In this document: piece by piece, positions 1 through 13,050 of the stretch
Layout: each line of letters begins with the position of its first letter
How positions within the stretch are numbered: position 1 is the stretch's first letter
Source of the DNA: Burhinus oedicnemus
Taxonomy: Eukaryota > Chordata > Aves > Charadriiformes > Burhinidae
DNA: 64,000 nt
Reading direction: 5' to 3'
Assembly: GCA_008921705.1 (NCBI GenBank)
Contig: VFFE01007914.1
Location: 868,001-932,000, forward strand
Position numbers and translations under genes: made by a program
Notes under the pieces: model-generated
What the model was told of the DNA's origin: nothing
Seen by the model: the letters and a program-made list of their open reading frames with translations, nothing else
Database searches by the model: none

Positions 1-509
1 TTTTATTCTATGTGGGCATCATAATAAGATGAGTATGTGCTTAACTCTTGTAAGGGTAAGTGAAATTACAGCTTTTAATGTAATTAATACTTGTCTCTGG
101 CTAGATATAATTGAAACCAGAGGGTTTATTTGAAGTCTCAAAATAGTAAAATGTAAGAGAGGCTAGAAGTGGGAGAAGAAACTTCCCCAGCAGAATTCAC
201 TCATCCTTTAAGTATTTTTCTTAGCGGATTACACCATAGATTAATTTGATAGTCCAGTATGAGAGATTTGCACAGACATTTTGTATCCAGAGTTTTTACT
301 AAGTTAAAGTGCTCAGCTAACTACTGTTGTAATTAAAATTGTAAAATTAGACCAAATAGAGGCAAAGTAAAAAGTTGTGGAAATATTGATGCAAATTTGT
401 ATTTTGCCTCATAGACATCTAAATATATTCCACACTTGGAATGTGGGGCTTTAAAAATTAACATAGCGTATCCATTTTTGTCTGATATTTCTTTAAATGC
501 TACGCTTAC

Positions 510-713
510 CACCAAATGAAGGTTCATAACTTGCATTATGGCATTCATAAACAAGCCAACATGCTTCACGATCACACGAGATCCTGGAATCTGTTGCAAA
601 CATTCAGGTGTTGAATACAAAGATTTCTTCAGTGGTTCCCTTCCCCAGTACCACGCATTTTGATTAGTGTCATCAAAATAGGCAGGGAGAAAAGAAAATG
701 ACCTGGTCAGACT
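510..713 (-). CDS. Candidate internal coding exon, unrecognised protein
   Basis: Reading the minus strand, a pyrimidine-rich stretch ends in TAG at 715-714. It is followed by 204 nt (68 codons) open in one frame, which ends at a GTAAGC donor (509-504). Both boundaries are phase 0. The peptide starts SLTRSFSFLPAYFDD, carries an aromatic cluster NAWYWGRE in the middle, and later reads PECLQQIPGSRVIVKH. The three CpG dinucleotides in an otherwise CpG-poor region, and the non-repetitive mixed composition, favour real coding. I do not recognise the family. Inference: it is an internal exon of a minus-strand gene whose 3' part lies to the left of the window. The frame stays open past the donor, so a chance ORF with chance splice sites remains possible. 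No neighbouring exon is securely linked. The minus-strand ORF ending at 5165 is phase-compatible (0-0). Confidence 0.38.
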
Positions 714-3700
714 CTACATGAAAAGAAAGCTGATAAAATTCAACATATGGACATTGGTCTCCAGCTTAGTAATGTCTGATTCATATATATTTTAGTGTTT
801 AGATGTCAAGTTTTCTGCTTATGGGAGGAGGAATCTAGAGCTGTAGAGATCTTTCACTAAAATGATGAAATTGGCACTTTCCTGGGGACAAAATCAGAAC
901 TTTCAATAAGTGTGTGGAATTCTGTGCAGAGAAGACTATGTAATATGAATATTTATGTGCAAGAAGAATGACTCTTCCCCCCCCCCCCCTTTTTACCTCT
1001 CTCTGACTGCTTTCAATTACCGTTTCATGCATGCAGCCAGCTTGTTGGTTCCTGGATTTGCCATGAGTCATGAACAAATCACATAAAGAGTTTAAAAGAA
1101 ACTCAATCCAACCCCTGCAATGTGGCAACAGTAATGGCAGGTACTTTAGACTTGTCAGTAGCTTTTCTTTATTAATATTATGTTGTAAAAATTACGTGAG
1201 TTGCTTGCTGGTGAATGGCTTCCTTTGTTCTCCTGAGATACGGAGCATGCTTATACATATGTATGCTACGTTACACATTGCTGCAAGTGTGATTTCCAGG
1301 AATCTGTATAATTGCTACAGGAACAGTAGGTTCTTGGAGAAGGGACAGATATTCTTTGGTGACATGTGATTGCAGAGCATGTAAAGCAGAAGTGGGGAAA
1401 ATTTCCAGGGATGGGGGTGGAGAATAATTTGAGGATGCTGGAGAACCTACAACCAGATTGCCCTAAATGGAAGCAAAGATGATTAAAGCACAAAAATACT
1501 CTTAAGAATCAGTTCAGAGGTTTAGGGCTTAATTTGTTCTGAAGATTTTAGCTACTAAACTGTGCTCCTAAAGTTTTTTTTAACATGGGTTCAAAATTTA
1601 TACAGCCTAAATGTCATCAGTGGCTACCATGGTTTTGTCTATTTGCTTTGCAATACTAGGGTCTGCTATCTGTAGAGCACATGGTGTAAAAAGAACTATG
1701 TATATGTTATGAAGGCTTTTGTGTGTCACATTTGTTCAGCTATTTTCCTTTCTACCTTTCTAGTATTTGCCACTTCCAAGATTTGCTTGGGAATGGAAGT
1801 TGTAACTACCAGCTGGCATACCCCCATCTGGGCGCTCCTGGAGAGTGCAGTTTTCTGCCTGTGCCATGACATTGTGGACAGGCTATAGAATTTCCTTATG
1901 TTTTCTTCTGGGATACAGATGAAATTCCGAGATTTCCACAACTTCTCACTTTTTGTTCTAGATCCGTATTCTTGATCAAAGCAGCCTGGCCCTGGATGGA
2001 AGGATTTGCTTTTTTCTGTAACCTGCCAACTTTCCTAAAAGTCAGCAGACTAACCAAAGATGATTTTTGAATGTATTTTTCTTGAGCATCTTACACAAGG
2101 CAAACAATTTGTAAACCAGAAAGAGAAAATTACACGACTTTATATGATTTTTTTTTTTTTAAATATATATAGCCTTATTCCACATTGGCAAATACTGTTT
2201 TTTCAGTTGTTTTTTCCATTATAATTTTGAGTGTATTATTTCTTAACAGGCTACATCTCTGTTTATTTTCTCTAATTATAGTCTTGGATATGAAGCTTGA
2301 CTAGATTTGCCAAAATTACAATCCAGTGAACCAAGAATAGTTTAGGGGGGGAAAGTGAGTCAGTATTTTGCAGTGCAGATTCCATTTTGATCAAGTTTTG
2401 CTTTGTCTTTTGGAAGATTCTTGGATAACAGAACTTCAGGGTACAAGCCCAGATGAACCCAGGCAGGAGAGTGGGAAGCAGACCCCTGTGTCAAACAGCA
2501 TCCCTCAGCTTTGTGTCGCTAGCTGTCATTACCCTGTATAACAGCTGCCATTTTTCTAGATGGGGAATTTATCTATTCAACAGGTGTGCTGGATTTTTTT
2601 TTCCTTAGTTCTAACTAATTTCTTTTAAATAGGAGTGCAGTTCTGAAGAAAAAAAAATAAGATTTAAGTATGTATTAATTTTGTCTTGAAAGCTGCTCTG
2701 ATGGGTATCCAAGAGCAGTATTTCTGGCCACAGTATGATGCATTACGAAAGAAACAGGATGTAAGCATGCCAGAGTTTTACAAAGCACCCTTCTTCTTTT
2801 AAAAATGGGAGTGTATTAATGTGTTGAAGTATATCCAGCGTCAATTAGACTACAAAGGAATAACCATCTCTTTGCAGACTAATTAGACTTCCTACTCTTG
2901 CCTATTTGGAGTCAACAGTTATTGTGTACTGCTTCCTTGGCAAAACTAGGAGCCATGCAGAGAAGAGGATCAGACAGAGTTTTGACTTTCCTACCTTTCT
3001 AATGAATCTGAACTTCTAAAGGGAGAGCTGTGCATTTTACAAACCATCCCTGTCATGGGAAAAAAATGGAATGGAAAAAAAAATAAAAGTAAAAAATCTA
3101 GCCTTTACTTTGATTGAGTGATGGATTTCTATTATAATGGTTAGAGTTTTAATTTTTATTTTATTTTACTGGTAAATTCTTATGAGTCTTATTAAACTAG
3201 TGCCCCTTCTTCTATTAAGCATGTTTTCTATTTTCTGTAGCACAAGCTCAAAAAACCCGATAAATTTTAAGTTGCTATTGAGGGGAACCAAAATCATAAA
3301 AGGTTCAACAATCAAGTGCTTCTTACTTCACCTGATACAATTTACTAATCATAAAATTTATTAATGGTAAAGTTCTAATATGTTTTACTGTCTTCCCGAA
3401 GTAACTTGCCACTGGTGTACAAAGATTAAGTTAATCCATCTCCAGAAAAGAGGGATCACCACTGTGACTGTTCCTCGATCGTCCGTAAGGAATGTAAGTG
3501 TTGGAGGAGTTCTGACTTTCCCAACTGATTGCTCTGCTTCTCTGCAAAGATAGTTGGCAGTAAGAGTAAAAGCTATTCATAAATTTTTAAACAACAATCC
3601 TGAAATGCACAGTGAGAATGTGCTATTACCAACAGTATTTTCAGCACAAATTCTGTTCTTCAGAGCTATGTTTCCCTAGCATCCCTCCTGGCGTGCTTGC

Positions 3701-5150
3701 TGCAGGGGTGCTGGTGCAGGCATGAGACAGGCAGTGGTTGGGGCAGAGACTGTCACATACCACGTGGACCGTTCCCTCTGAGTCTAACCAGATTTCTGGC
3801 TTTATTGGAGCAGTGACTGCGCCCATTTTCTTTCTTTGCCTGGAGCTGGTATCCAGCGCTGTGATAAATTACTCCAGTGAACAATCTAGTCGACCTTCTC
3901 TGTTTTAATCCCCTCTTCCAGTGTTTTTCTGCTTTTTTTTTCCTGTAGTTCTGCCAAACTTGAAGAAACATTTATGTTCTAGTACGTATTTTGTATAAAT
4001 GCAGGACCTTTGATCCTGAAGTGTGCTAATTTGGATATAAATGATGCCAGTGGTGAAGAAGGGAAACAAACTGTGAAACAATGTATTCTGTACAAGTAAT
4101 TTGAGGGGAAGATATCTAGGTAAATTCTACTTTCCATAACCCGTCACAGGTTCTGAATCTTACAGAAGAAATCTAAGTACTCAGCATCACTAAGGGACTA
4201 CACAGAAGACGCACAGCTGGTTGCATGCAGCACTCAAGTTATCCAAATGCTAGAAAGAGAAAATAAAGCATGCCTGGAATTAAACTAGCATGGCGGTTTT
4301 AGAAAGTCTAAACCAACCCTTTCTTTTCATTAGTGCTCATACTTCCAGTTTCATACTCAGTTATGCTGATGTTTGAGTTTTAGCTGTGCTTTTGGTCTGG
4401 CGGTCACAGCTCCTAGACTGAGAACAACTGAACAAGGTGCTACAAATTAAGGCTCTCTACTAACGTACACGGTGGAAATTATCACAATGAAAAACAAATA
4501 GTATGTAAACAAGTGAGTGGGTGTAGTAGAGCAATTGTATTGTCCAAGTAAATCAGGAATTTCTGAATATATCTTTTTAACTCTCCAGAGTGTCGCTATT
4601 AAACTTACATCTTTTTAACACACCAGTTCTGGACAGATACACAGAACCGTAATCTGAGAATGACCACAGGTAGTGTAAGAGTTATTTTCAAACACAGCAA
4701 ATAAGTGGGAGCTTTAATTGCCCTTCAGTTTCTCTCTTTCATGACTAAAGACTTCAGTGGGGAGAAGTATCTATAGTGAAACACATAATGGCGTGTCATA
4801 AGGTCGGAGCGTACTTACTGCATGTACAAGAAAAGGATAAACTGTAAGGACATAGTGTGAATTCTTCTGCTGAAGGAACACAATATGGGGCTGTGTGGAA
4901 TTTACGGCACATTTTCACCAATCAAGAGTTCAAGTTTCCTTTTTGTCATTGTTCCTATTTCCACCTCTTCTTATATCCAAGTGGGCAGGGTTAATAATTC
5001 CATGTATGACAACATAATACAGTATAGAATAAAACTTTAGGATCATCATATCCCATTCTAAAATGGCCATAGACATGCCAACCCTTTGCATTTCATTGAT
5101 ACATACTATTTAAAACTTCTCTGTTTTCAAAACACCAGACAGGTAGCACT
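714..5150. other. Non-coding stretch, intron or intergenic
   Basis: This AT-rich sequence has frequent stops in all frames. A run of 13 C lies at 977-989 and short A/T runs lie near 2150 and 3060. A slightly GC-richer patch at 1800-1870 is open for about 70 codons on the minus strand but has no convincing splice sites. I see no gene or recognisable repeat here. Confidence 0.5.
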
Positions 5151-5158
5151 TCAGTTTA

Positions 5159-5518
5159 AATTACCTGTCTGCCTGGGCGGAGAGTTGTTCCAGGCAGCAA
5201 CTTCCACATACCCCTACGGTTGTTGGAAACAAGGTGAGGAAGCTTCAGGTATGTGTGGTCTATGAGAACTACAGTTGTAAGTGTAGGAAACTTGGGGGAA
5301 GCGATGTATTTATGAACTCTGGTGTCTTCATAGTTACTAATCCAACATTGTCCATTCCAAAGGCAGCCTCCTGGTTTGATATTAATATTCCTCATCTCAA
5401 TGATAGTTTTGATGACACTGAGCTTTCTGTAGATAAATTCTTTGCACAGTTGAAAACCATGTGGTATTCTCTGACATCTCTGTTCAGTTATTTCACCAGA
5501 ACCGTTGATGATGTCGTC
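5159..5518 (-). other. Open reading frame with a donor-like end; possible exon of the minus-strand gene
   Basis: The minus strand is open for 120 codons from just after a TAA (5521-5519) down to a TAA at 5156-5158. Within it a GTAATT donor follows CAG at 5165 in phase 0, which would join in frame to the candidate exon at 713-510. The peptide includes CLWNGQCWISNYEDT and ends near TTLRPGRQ before the donor. No strong acceptor is visible upstream; the best is a weak TACAG near 5430. The plus strand of the same DNA is also open for about 100 codons (5234-5539). That warns that composition, not coding, may explain the ORF. The protein family is not recognised. Confidence 0.17.
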
Positions 5519-5739
5519 TTACATCATAACCTTGCATAAGTGTGTGTGGAGAAAAAAAAATCAACGAAGTAAATGAGAACCTGATCCTTAAAGTATTTCT
5601 CTGTAGATGACTTGAAGTAGATGAATGGCTCTGTTTGTACACACAAACACATTTTCCCTGTTTAATATCTAATATAATAGCGCTATCATTTATGAAACAT
5701 GATTAGCTGAGTACCTGTCATGTGAATTTAAATCCTGTT

Positions 5740-6400
5740 TCCTTGCTGCTTATCAGAAATCTAGAGGCGATACGCTGTTTCTGGTGTTTTGTTCCCAGAG
5801 AAGACAGAGGCGCTATAGCTGCGGCAAATGTAAACCTGGCGGACACTGGAGACAAGGAGGGGGAAGGAAGTACGTTAAGTGCTTAAAGTTGAGTAGTGTA
5901 AATATCCTTTTCCCACTCCCCATGTCGTTGAAATCCCGAATATTTAGACCAACTGATAAAGCCAAAAGGGAGCTCTTTGTTTCCATGCGCAAAGCAAGGA
6001 CATATTTTTGAAGCCTGTTTAACTTGAAGTGGGGAGCGTTACTGCAGCAAAAGTAGCTGTGTCTGTTGTCGTAAATACTGCTAACAGCAAAATTGTGGCC
6101 GCTTGGTTTTCAGTGCTGCTCGTTATCCCTGCTGGCCTGAGGTTAGGAGTGCTAATACAGCAACTGAAGCCTGTGTCGGGGGCTTCACCGCCATCGCTGC
6201 TGTGGGTTGTTGCAACAAGTGGCTTATGGTGCTTTCTGGACCTGGGTTTATTAACTGTACATTACTGTTTTAAGTAGTCAGATTGTGCTTAAATTATTAA
6301 ATTAGACTGTTAAACAGGTTCCTCTGAACAGTAAAGTAACAGTGTCCTCAGTTACTCCTTTGTCAAATTAAGCATTTTGGCGATGCCCTTTACTGGTGAA
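5740..6400. other. CpG-enriched segment of unknown role
   Basis: CpG dinucleotides are clearly denser here than in the flanking 5 kb, for example around 5767-5865, 5925-5990 and 6025-6200. ORFs of 60-100 codons are open on both strands (plus 5784-6011 and 6029-6277; minus about 5815-6120 and 6030-6250). The plus-strand frame contains a CxxCxxxxH pattern (CGKCKPGGH) that lacks the final Cys of a retroviral-type zinc knuckle, so I do not call one. It could be a small regulatory island, a conserved exon cluster or a young insertion. No repeat family is recognised. Confidence 0.25.
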
Positions 6401-9400
6401 GAGCTTACTTCAGGAATATTATTTCTAATGTATTAAATCTGCATTTTCTACTAGTGAAGAAACTTTAGCTACTGATCATGTTCTACTTTTTCCTTGTATC
6501 AAAATGCCTTTGAAGACCTTTTTTAATGCTATAGAATAATTCTTATATTTTGAAACTGATGTGCACTGAAACACCTTTGGAGCCATACCGAATCCAATTT
6601 AATTTGTCCAAATGTTTTCTGTTTTTCAAAGGGTACATGCGACAACGCTACTAATAAATCAGATGTAGAGAAGTATTTGGCATCATCTATACTTCAATAC
6701 TATATCCCTACAACAGAAATGGAAAAAGTCTTTCCTTTTTACATTTAGGTACTTTTAAAGTAAGGTTTTCACGTGAATTGCCTACACTTCAGATAAGGTA
6801 CCTTTAAAAGAACTGTGTCTTGGGGAAGAAGAGTCTTTATGACCTTTCATACTTTGATACCAATGCAGAACTTGCGCTAAAAAAGTAATTACAATAAATG
6901 TAATTTCCTTATCATATAGATACACTACAGCTAAATGCAATTTTCAAACACAATGCAGCCGAAATTCCACTCAAATTCACTGAAGCCCAATGAGCCACTC
7001 TAGCAAAATTAATGCAGCGCATTCCCATGACAAGATGCACTGTTTACCTCACTGACTTTTAGTTTGCATTTCTATATACAGCTGGAAAAGGTTATGCACC
7101 AAAGCTATCTTTACCCTAGGGAGGTGAACTTTCCTATAGTACATTTCTAATCTTCAGTTCCAGGTAATAATATGTTCCCTGTCAGCAGTTAAGCTTAATT
7201 CTGGAAACTTTGCTGAAACTGTATCCACTCTGCAGGAGGTATCCAAATACCTGTTAGGTATAGAACGTAGTTGATTGTAGTCTGAAAGATACTTATTTCT
7301 TTAAGTGAGAAAAGATTAATTGTAAGTGTAATTTGGCTGTTACCTGAAGAAGTGAGGAAGATAGAGGATTTTACCACAAAAATCGAAGGAACTGCCTAAA
7401 TCTCTGCTAGGAGTTGCAGTTCTCAGCTGCACTTAGCTCACCTTCTGTTAGGCCGTGTGAGCACGTGCTTGACTTGCCAGTGGAGCCTGACTTTCTTAGT
7501 TGCGCAGCGTTGCACTGTTAGCCTTTATTTGCCGTCCTTTGAATTAAAGTTGAATTTAACTGGCTTTGTCTGGACTGTAGACTGCTTTTTATAACTAGTA
7601 TATTAGTATTATAATTATTAGTTCTGGAGAAGATAAATAACATGTCAATTTTTGAGGGACCTGTACAAAGCAGTAAACACAAATGGTTTCATTAATGGCA
7701 GTGCTCTGACATGAAAGAATTGTAAACAATAACTGGAAATAGTAACAGGCATGAAAAATAAGACCTTCCTTAAAACTGACTTTATGCTGCTCCTTAAGTC
7801 TCTTCCTACTGTGGGACTGCCTGTTTGAATCTGTTTAACTAAATCTTGGTGCTGAGGGCTGTAACAATTATAGCATTGTTAATGACAGACAATAGCAAAA
7901 CTTTCTCTTTCAGCATCTTCAAGTTATGTACAGTTTCTCAGACTTTAATACTGGGAGGAACAGTGTATTTTAGTTGTCCTGGCTCTGTTTTTTATTGAAT
8001 AGTTGCTACATCAAACCCAATAATTCTGTAGGTGATTTGGGTAATAGCTTTCAGTGACACCTTAGGGCTGGATCTGTGTGATTTCTATTTTGGTAGAGCT
8101 ATGTAGGGAGTTACATCAACACAATGCCTTTTGGGAGCATCAGTATGCTTTTTTACTAGCATGGCTTAGTCTTCCCCTCCAAATGGATGAAAATTATTTC
8201 GGTATTAACTGTATTATTTCAGTATTAGGGAGTGTTCTTTACCTCTGGGGGTTATCCTTATGTTTAATCTATTTCTTTTATAAAATCTTAATGAATAATG
8301 AATTTGAAACTGCCAAATTAATGAAAAGGTATAGATTGATAGTTGCATCTAGCCAAAATAAATGTCTTTTTCAACAAAGAAAAGAAGTGAATGAAAACCA
8401 AGATGTGCACAGGGATCCTATCCTTTCAGTGGAGTGCAATGAAATCAACAAAATACTTAAAGTGTTGTGCTGTCCTCTATAAAATATTTTTCTAATGGAA
8501 GACAGGCAGTGCATGCCCATATGAAACAGACTGCGCCAGGCATTCTCAATAGTGGAAAAAACTGCAAATCACTTGCAAATCGGCAAGCAGTTTCAGTAAA
8601 CAAAAAAGGTCTAAAGTGGTATAGCCAACTAGTAAGCACTACAGCCACCTGCAAGCTCTTCCAAAGGAAATTCCAATTCTTAAAGAGAGTTCCAGCAAAA
8701 GGAGGGACAGCATGAGTCAAGGTGAATTAATGAAAAGGAGCGCTGTGTGTGCTCTCCCTGCCCCTTTTTACCTATTGTAAAAAACATGGTTATGTCTACA
8801 GATGCTAAATGTTAAGTTCCCTTCCCGTATCTTAAAATGTGTGCCACAAACTGCTAAACCATGTTTAAAAATATTTCAGATGGGAAAGCCTCAGCTTTGA
8901 AATTCTTATCTACAATAGAGAAAGGAACAGAGATGTCAGAAGCATTGACTTGGAGCAATTAGGAGCAAAAAAGTGAAGGTAGCCTTCAAATGTGGACAGG
9001 AGAATGATAGCTACTTTACTTATGGGACCAAAGTTGTATTTGACATAGCATCTATTGAAAGGTGAAATACTGTCACCTTTAACAACTTGTTCCTTGAGTA
9101 ATGAAATTCACTTCATAAATTGTTTCATATGGCTCTGTAATGTATGTAAATCAAAAATGGCCACTCACCTAGGGCCATTTTAGGGGGGAATTCAAAACTT
9201 AAATTCTAATCCTGAACACTGATGTGTTGGCATAGAAATTTTTTTTAATTTTATAGAGAGGGTTAAATAGATTTTTGGAAAGGTGGCCTTTTCTAGCTGT
9301 GGACTGTAATACAGCCAGACAACCATTTGCTACCCCATTCATGAACTGAAATATTAGCTTAATTGATGAGTGTTCTATGTCGGATATAATTGCCGAGTGC

Positions 9401-11841
9401 TGCTATTGGTGATTCTCACACTGACTTGCTCTGACAAGTTCAGCATTTAGTACCTATCAGAAAAAAATCACATTTATTCTGGCATATTCTCCCAGCATCT
9501 TCCAACGTCAGTGATAGTTACATTTCCTGCAGAGAGAACTATTTTTGTTACAAGGTCATAGTCCTCAAAAAGACCACAAAAACAAGCCTCCATATCTCGT
9601 TCTTGCAATATTCCACTCATTTCATTAGATGTATGTCTGCTCAGCAGACAAATGTGAACATGTGGTCTCCAAAGAGTTTGTGCATGTTGGTCCCACCGTT
9701 CTTCAGCTGGAACCCTGACTATTCATAGGCTTCTGCTTTGCACAATGGAAACTAGAGATATTTCTCAGTTATATCATTAATGTATTTCTAATTAAAGTTG
9801 GAGGGAGGTTTCTTGCTGATGTGGCGGGTAAAAGACAAGATAGAAATGCTCATTGATAGAGCACTCAGTTGTATTCATACGAAGGTGGGGGTTGTGTTGG
9901 AAACTTTGGGTCCTGCTGACAAATACATGCAGAGAGCATCCAGATAGAAGGCAAAATCTTATCACGCAACAGAGGAAAAAGGAGCACCTACAGTGGCAGG
10001 ACAAAGTCAAGGAAATGTTGTCATTCTGACAAATACAAAAGGACTTTGGAAGGAAGTACAAAAGTTTTAGAAGCTCTCCTAAGTGTAAACTAACCTGAAG
10101 TGATAGCCAAAATAATGAATCTCAAGAGAAAGACAATACGAAAGGTTTAGCCTAGAAGGAAAGGTAATACAGCCTTTCCTTCAAAAGCTGTAGCTCTGAT
10201 TTCTTAAACCATGTGGTGGAGGATTAGATGCACATGCCTGTCATCCCATTACCTCTGGAAAGACCTGCAGAGTGTAAGGACAGTGTCCCATTAATGCAAT
10301 CTTGAAAAAAATTGTTTTGAACTGTTGGATCATACAGACACGTGTGTATAAGAAAGGTGTTCTGATTTCCTAAGAGTTCTTAGTGCTGGGTATTTTGTTG
10401 AGGGGACTGTGGCTGGAAGACAGAAAAGGAAGCAGCTTACCTTCTTGTCTTGTCCAGGCTGTCTCACCCCAGAAAACAGCAGCTTTCAGTAAATGTGGCA
10501 GGATTACCACATGCAGTTAAAAACCTACAACCAACATGTTCCAAAGGTGCTTGGTAAAGAGAGATTAAGTGATACGCATTCCAACTGAAGGAGGAACTCG
10601 GATTCAGTATCAGAAAGAGAGGTAAGGTGAAGATTTAAGTCCTGTCACAGCCCCTGCCTGATGGCATTGCAGCCAGGGAGGTGGATTAAATCACGTGGAG
10701 GATGGGATGGGATCTCACTTGGCATCTAGGGAGCTGATGCTGTGCTAAGGCTAAAACAAGTGGGTATGATCACGAGGGGACAACTCGGAAAACCATTCAG
10801 ATTCCTAGGAGTAGCGTGGGGAAAGGAATCGGAATAGCCCAGTCTGGACTATGCATTACTTCTTTTAGGGAATAACCTTCCTGAAGGCTGAGACTTCGTT
10901 CATCATAAGCAATGAGCTTTGGGAGGGCAGATGGGAAGGGAGATTGGACCAGGTTGAGAATGCATTTGTACCTTGAGTTCTGACACTATGTAATGGGAAA
11001 CGGAAACCAAAGGATGATTGCCAAAGCTATTGTGGAGATGGATATGTTATTGATTGTCTCCATAACCATATTGTTGGCTTATTGTTATACTTTCCAAAAA
11101 TGAAAGCCAGATTCTTTCTCCTCTTAAAATTTTCTTTGTTTGGATGCCAGTATCATTCTTAAGAGAGAAAGGAAATATAGCAATTGTGTGAGGTCTGTTT
11201 CCATCCTTTGCTTGCTGTGGTTGAATAAAGTTGTGGTCTATTATCTTTTTTAGTAATTCTGTAAAGGAAAGAGTAGAAGTGGATGACAAAGTAACAAATA
11301 TTATAAATAGTCATGGCAACCATTACAAAATGATTTTCCTTCACTCATTTGATGGCCATTTGAGGAAAGTCTAGTCACTTTATTTCTGTGCACGCAGCAT
11401 AAACCACTGTCAGCTACTGAAAGGATCTTCTGAAGAAATACTGGCAATCTTTTGACTATCAACTAAGCTGACATGCAAAATGGGAAATCACTTTAGAATA
11501 GTTTCTTCTGGAGTAAAAGGAACTCTGTGACACTAAGAGCAAGCTCTGCTGGAGTTTACTCGAGTCTCCCCTTGTAGAGGTGTACAATTGTACTCTGAGT
11601 TTTTCTTAAGTATGGTTGTGTGTGTATCACCGTAAGGGTATACACATAAAACTTGTGAATCATTGGTTTACAGTCATTCTGATTATATTAAACCTAAAAT
11701 AAGTGTTTGCATTGGGAAATTGCAGTTTCCTATCTTAAAGCTTGTAACAGGATATGTCAAGTTATATATCAAGTTTTTGGTATTGAATTTAATTATTCAT
11801 TTCACATCTCACCATCTTATATTTGAAGTGCCATACCAGTT
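6400..11841. other. Non-coding stretch with one longish ORF
   Basis: This is AT-rich intronic or intergenic sequence. The only long frame is plus 8078-8482: 134 codons from a GTG, with no ATG at the start. It includes a hydrophobic stretch (CIISVLGSVLYLWG, then LCLIYFF) and a Lys/Glu-rich tail. It has no recognised homology, no convincing splice sites and no ribosome-scanning context, so it is not called a gene. A weak CR1-like phrase near 10150-10250 is too degraded to assign. Nothing else is seen. Confidence 0.45.
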
Positions 11842-13050
11842 TGTCCTGGTTTGAGGTAAAACAGGACCAGTTAAAAATGCTTCTCATTATTGTGAGAAAC
11901 AGCCAATAAACATGATATTGCCTGTTGCATAATAGAAATTTGTTTATATATATATATATTTATGTATATATAAATGTAACTGGCTTTTCATGAAAATAAG
12001 CCTCAGTTTGCAAGGAGGAAGATTTTGCCTGTGTTGTCTCAGTATGTGAAACTCAACATGTTTATCAGTGGCATTCACATAGGTAACAAAATCAGCAGTG
12101 AGTTAGCCCCTCCTGGAATTTCTGTTTAATATAGTGTTAGTTAAGGTCATAATTGTACCCGAAACTTATTGAAAAATGCTTAGGCTTATTTTGAAATAAG
12201 AAGGAGCATTCTTCCGTGTGAGAAGTAGCTACAGCCTGCCATGACACAGTAATAATAGAGGTAGAGCCAGGGTAAGAGTGAAGAAATTATTTGCAATGGC
12301 TTATAAATACCAGAAGGGGACTCCAAAACTGTTGCAGGCAGAACAGTGTCACATTTGTTTTATTTATTGCTAGTTAACATAAACTTCTAATAATTGATTC
12401 AGAAAAAGAAAACATAAACAATTAAACAAACACAAGGGAAACACCTTTCCTCGCCCTTTTCTCGGCTCAGCTTCAGTCAGGTATCACTCCTCCGCTCTTC
12501 CTGGTCTCAACTCCCCTCATTTTTATCACCTGTTACACTAAGGCTGTCCCACCACCTTTATTTGTGTTGGTGGATAATGGTTGCTTTCTGACACTCCTTG
12601 CTTACTCTTTTTCCTCTATTACTCTTCACTTCATACTCATTGTCCTCTGCCCCAGCGTGGGTCACTCACAGGCCACAGCCCCTCCGGAGTGTCCCTCCCC
12701 TGGCATGGGTTGTTCATAGCTGAAGCCCCTCAAGGCCATAACTCCTTCATCGTGGAGCACTTCCTTCCAAGAGTGCGTCTCCAGCCACATCCCAGGCAAT
12801 GTCCCCTCCTACTTTCCTCCCGCCCCTAGCAGCTACTGCTCTTTCTTAAATGTCCGAGCGCAGGTGCTGGGTGCTCCCCTGCAGTGGTGTGCAGTAGGTT
12901 ACCCACGCAGGTTTCAGAGCCAGTATGATGGGTTGCCCACATGGGTTTCGGAGCCAGCTGTAGCCATCACAGAGCACCTCACGGCCTTCTCCTGCACAGG
13001 TCTTTCCTGCTGCCACCTGTCCCCAGACCCTGCCAGTTATATTCAATACA
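11842..13050 (+). mobile_element. Probable solo LTR of an avian endogenous retrovirus, degraded
   Basis: The segment starts TGTCCTGGTTTGAGGTAAAA, a 5' terminus typical of avian LTRs, and ends in CAATACA, giving TG...CA ends about 1.2 kb apart. The right half (12420-13040) has the GC-richer, repetitive character of avian LTRs. The phrases CCAGCGTGGGT and GGCATGGGTTG recur, followed by CTTTCTTAAATGTC and GGAGCCAGC. A TATA-like TTATAAATA lies at 12303. There is no flanking gag, pol or env ORF, so it is read as a solo LTR. No target-site duplication is convincing, which suggests age. The AT-rich left half (11940-12300) could include unrelated inserted sequence. Family assignment (ERVL or ERVK type) is uncertain. 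Confidence 0.5.
11941..11973. repeat. AT-dinucleotide microsatellite
   Basis: Alternating TA repeats run with one short interruption inside the left half of the LTR candidate. Confidence 0.85.

Noticed and set aside
5800..5870. CxxCxxxxH pattern resembling a retroviral zinc knuckle
   Set aside because: The final Cys is missing and there is no surrounding gag-like sequence.
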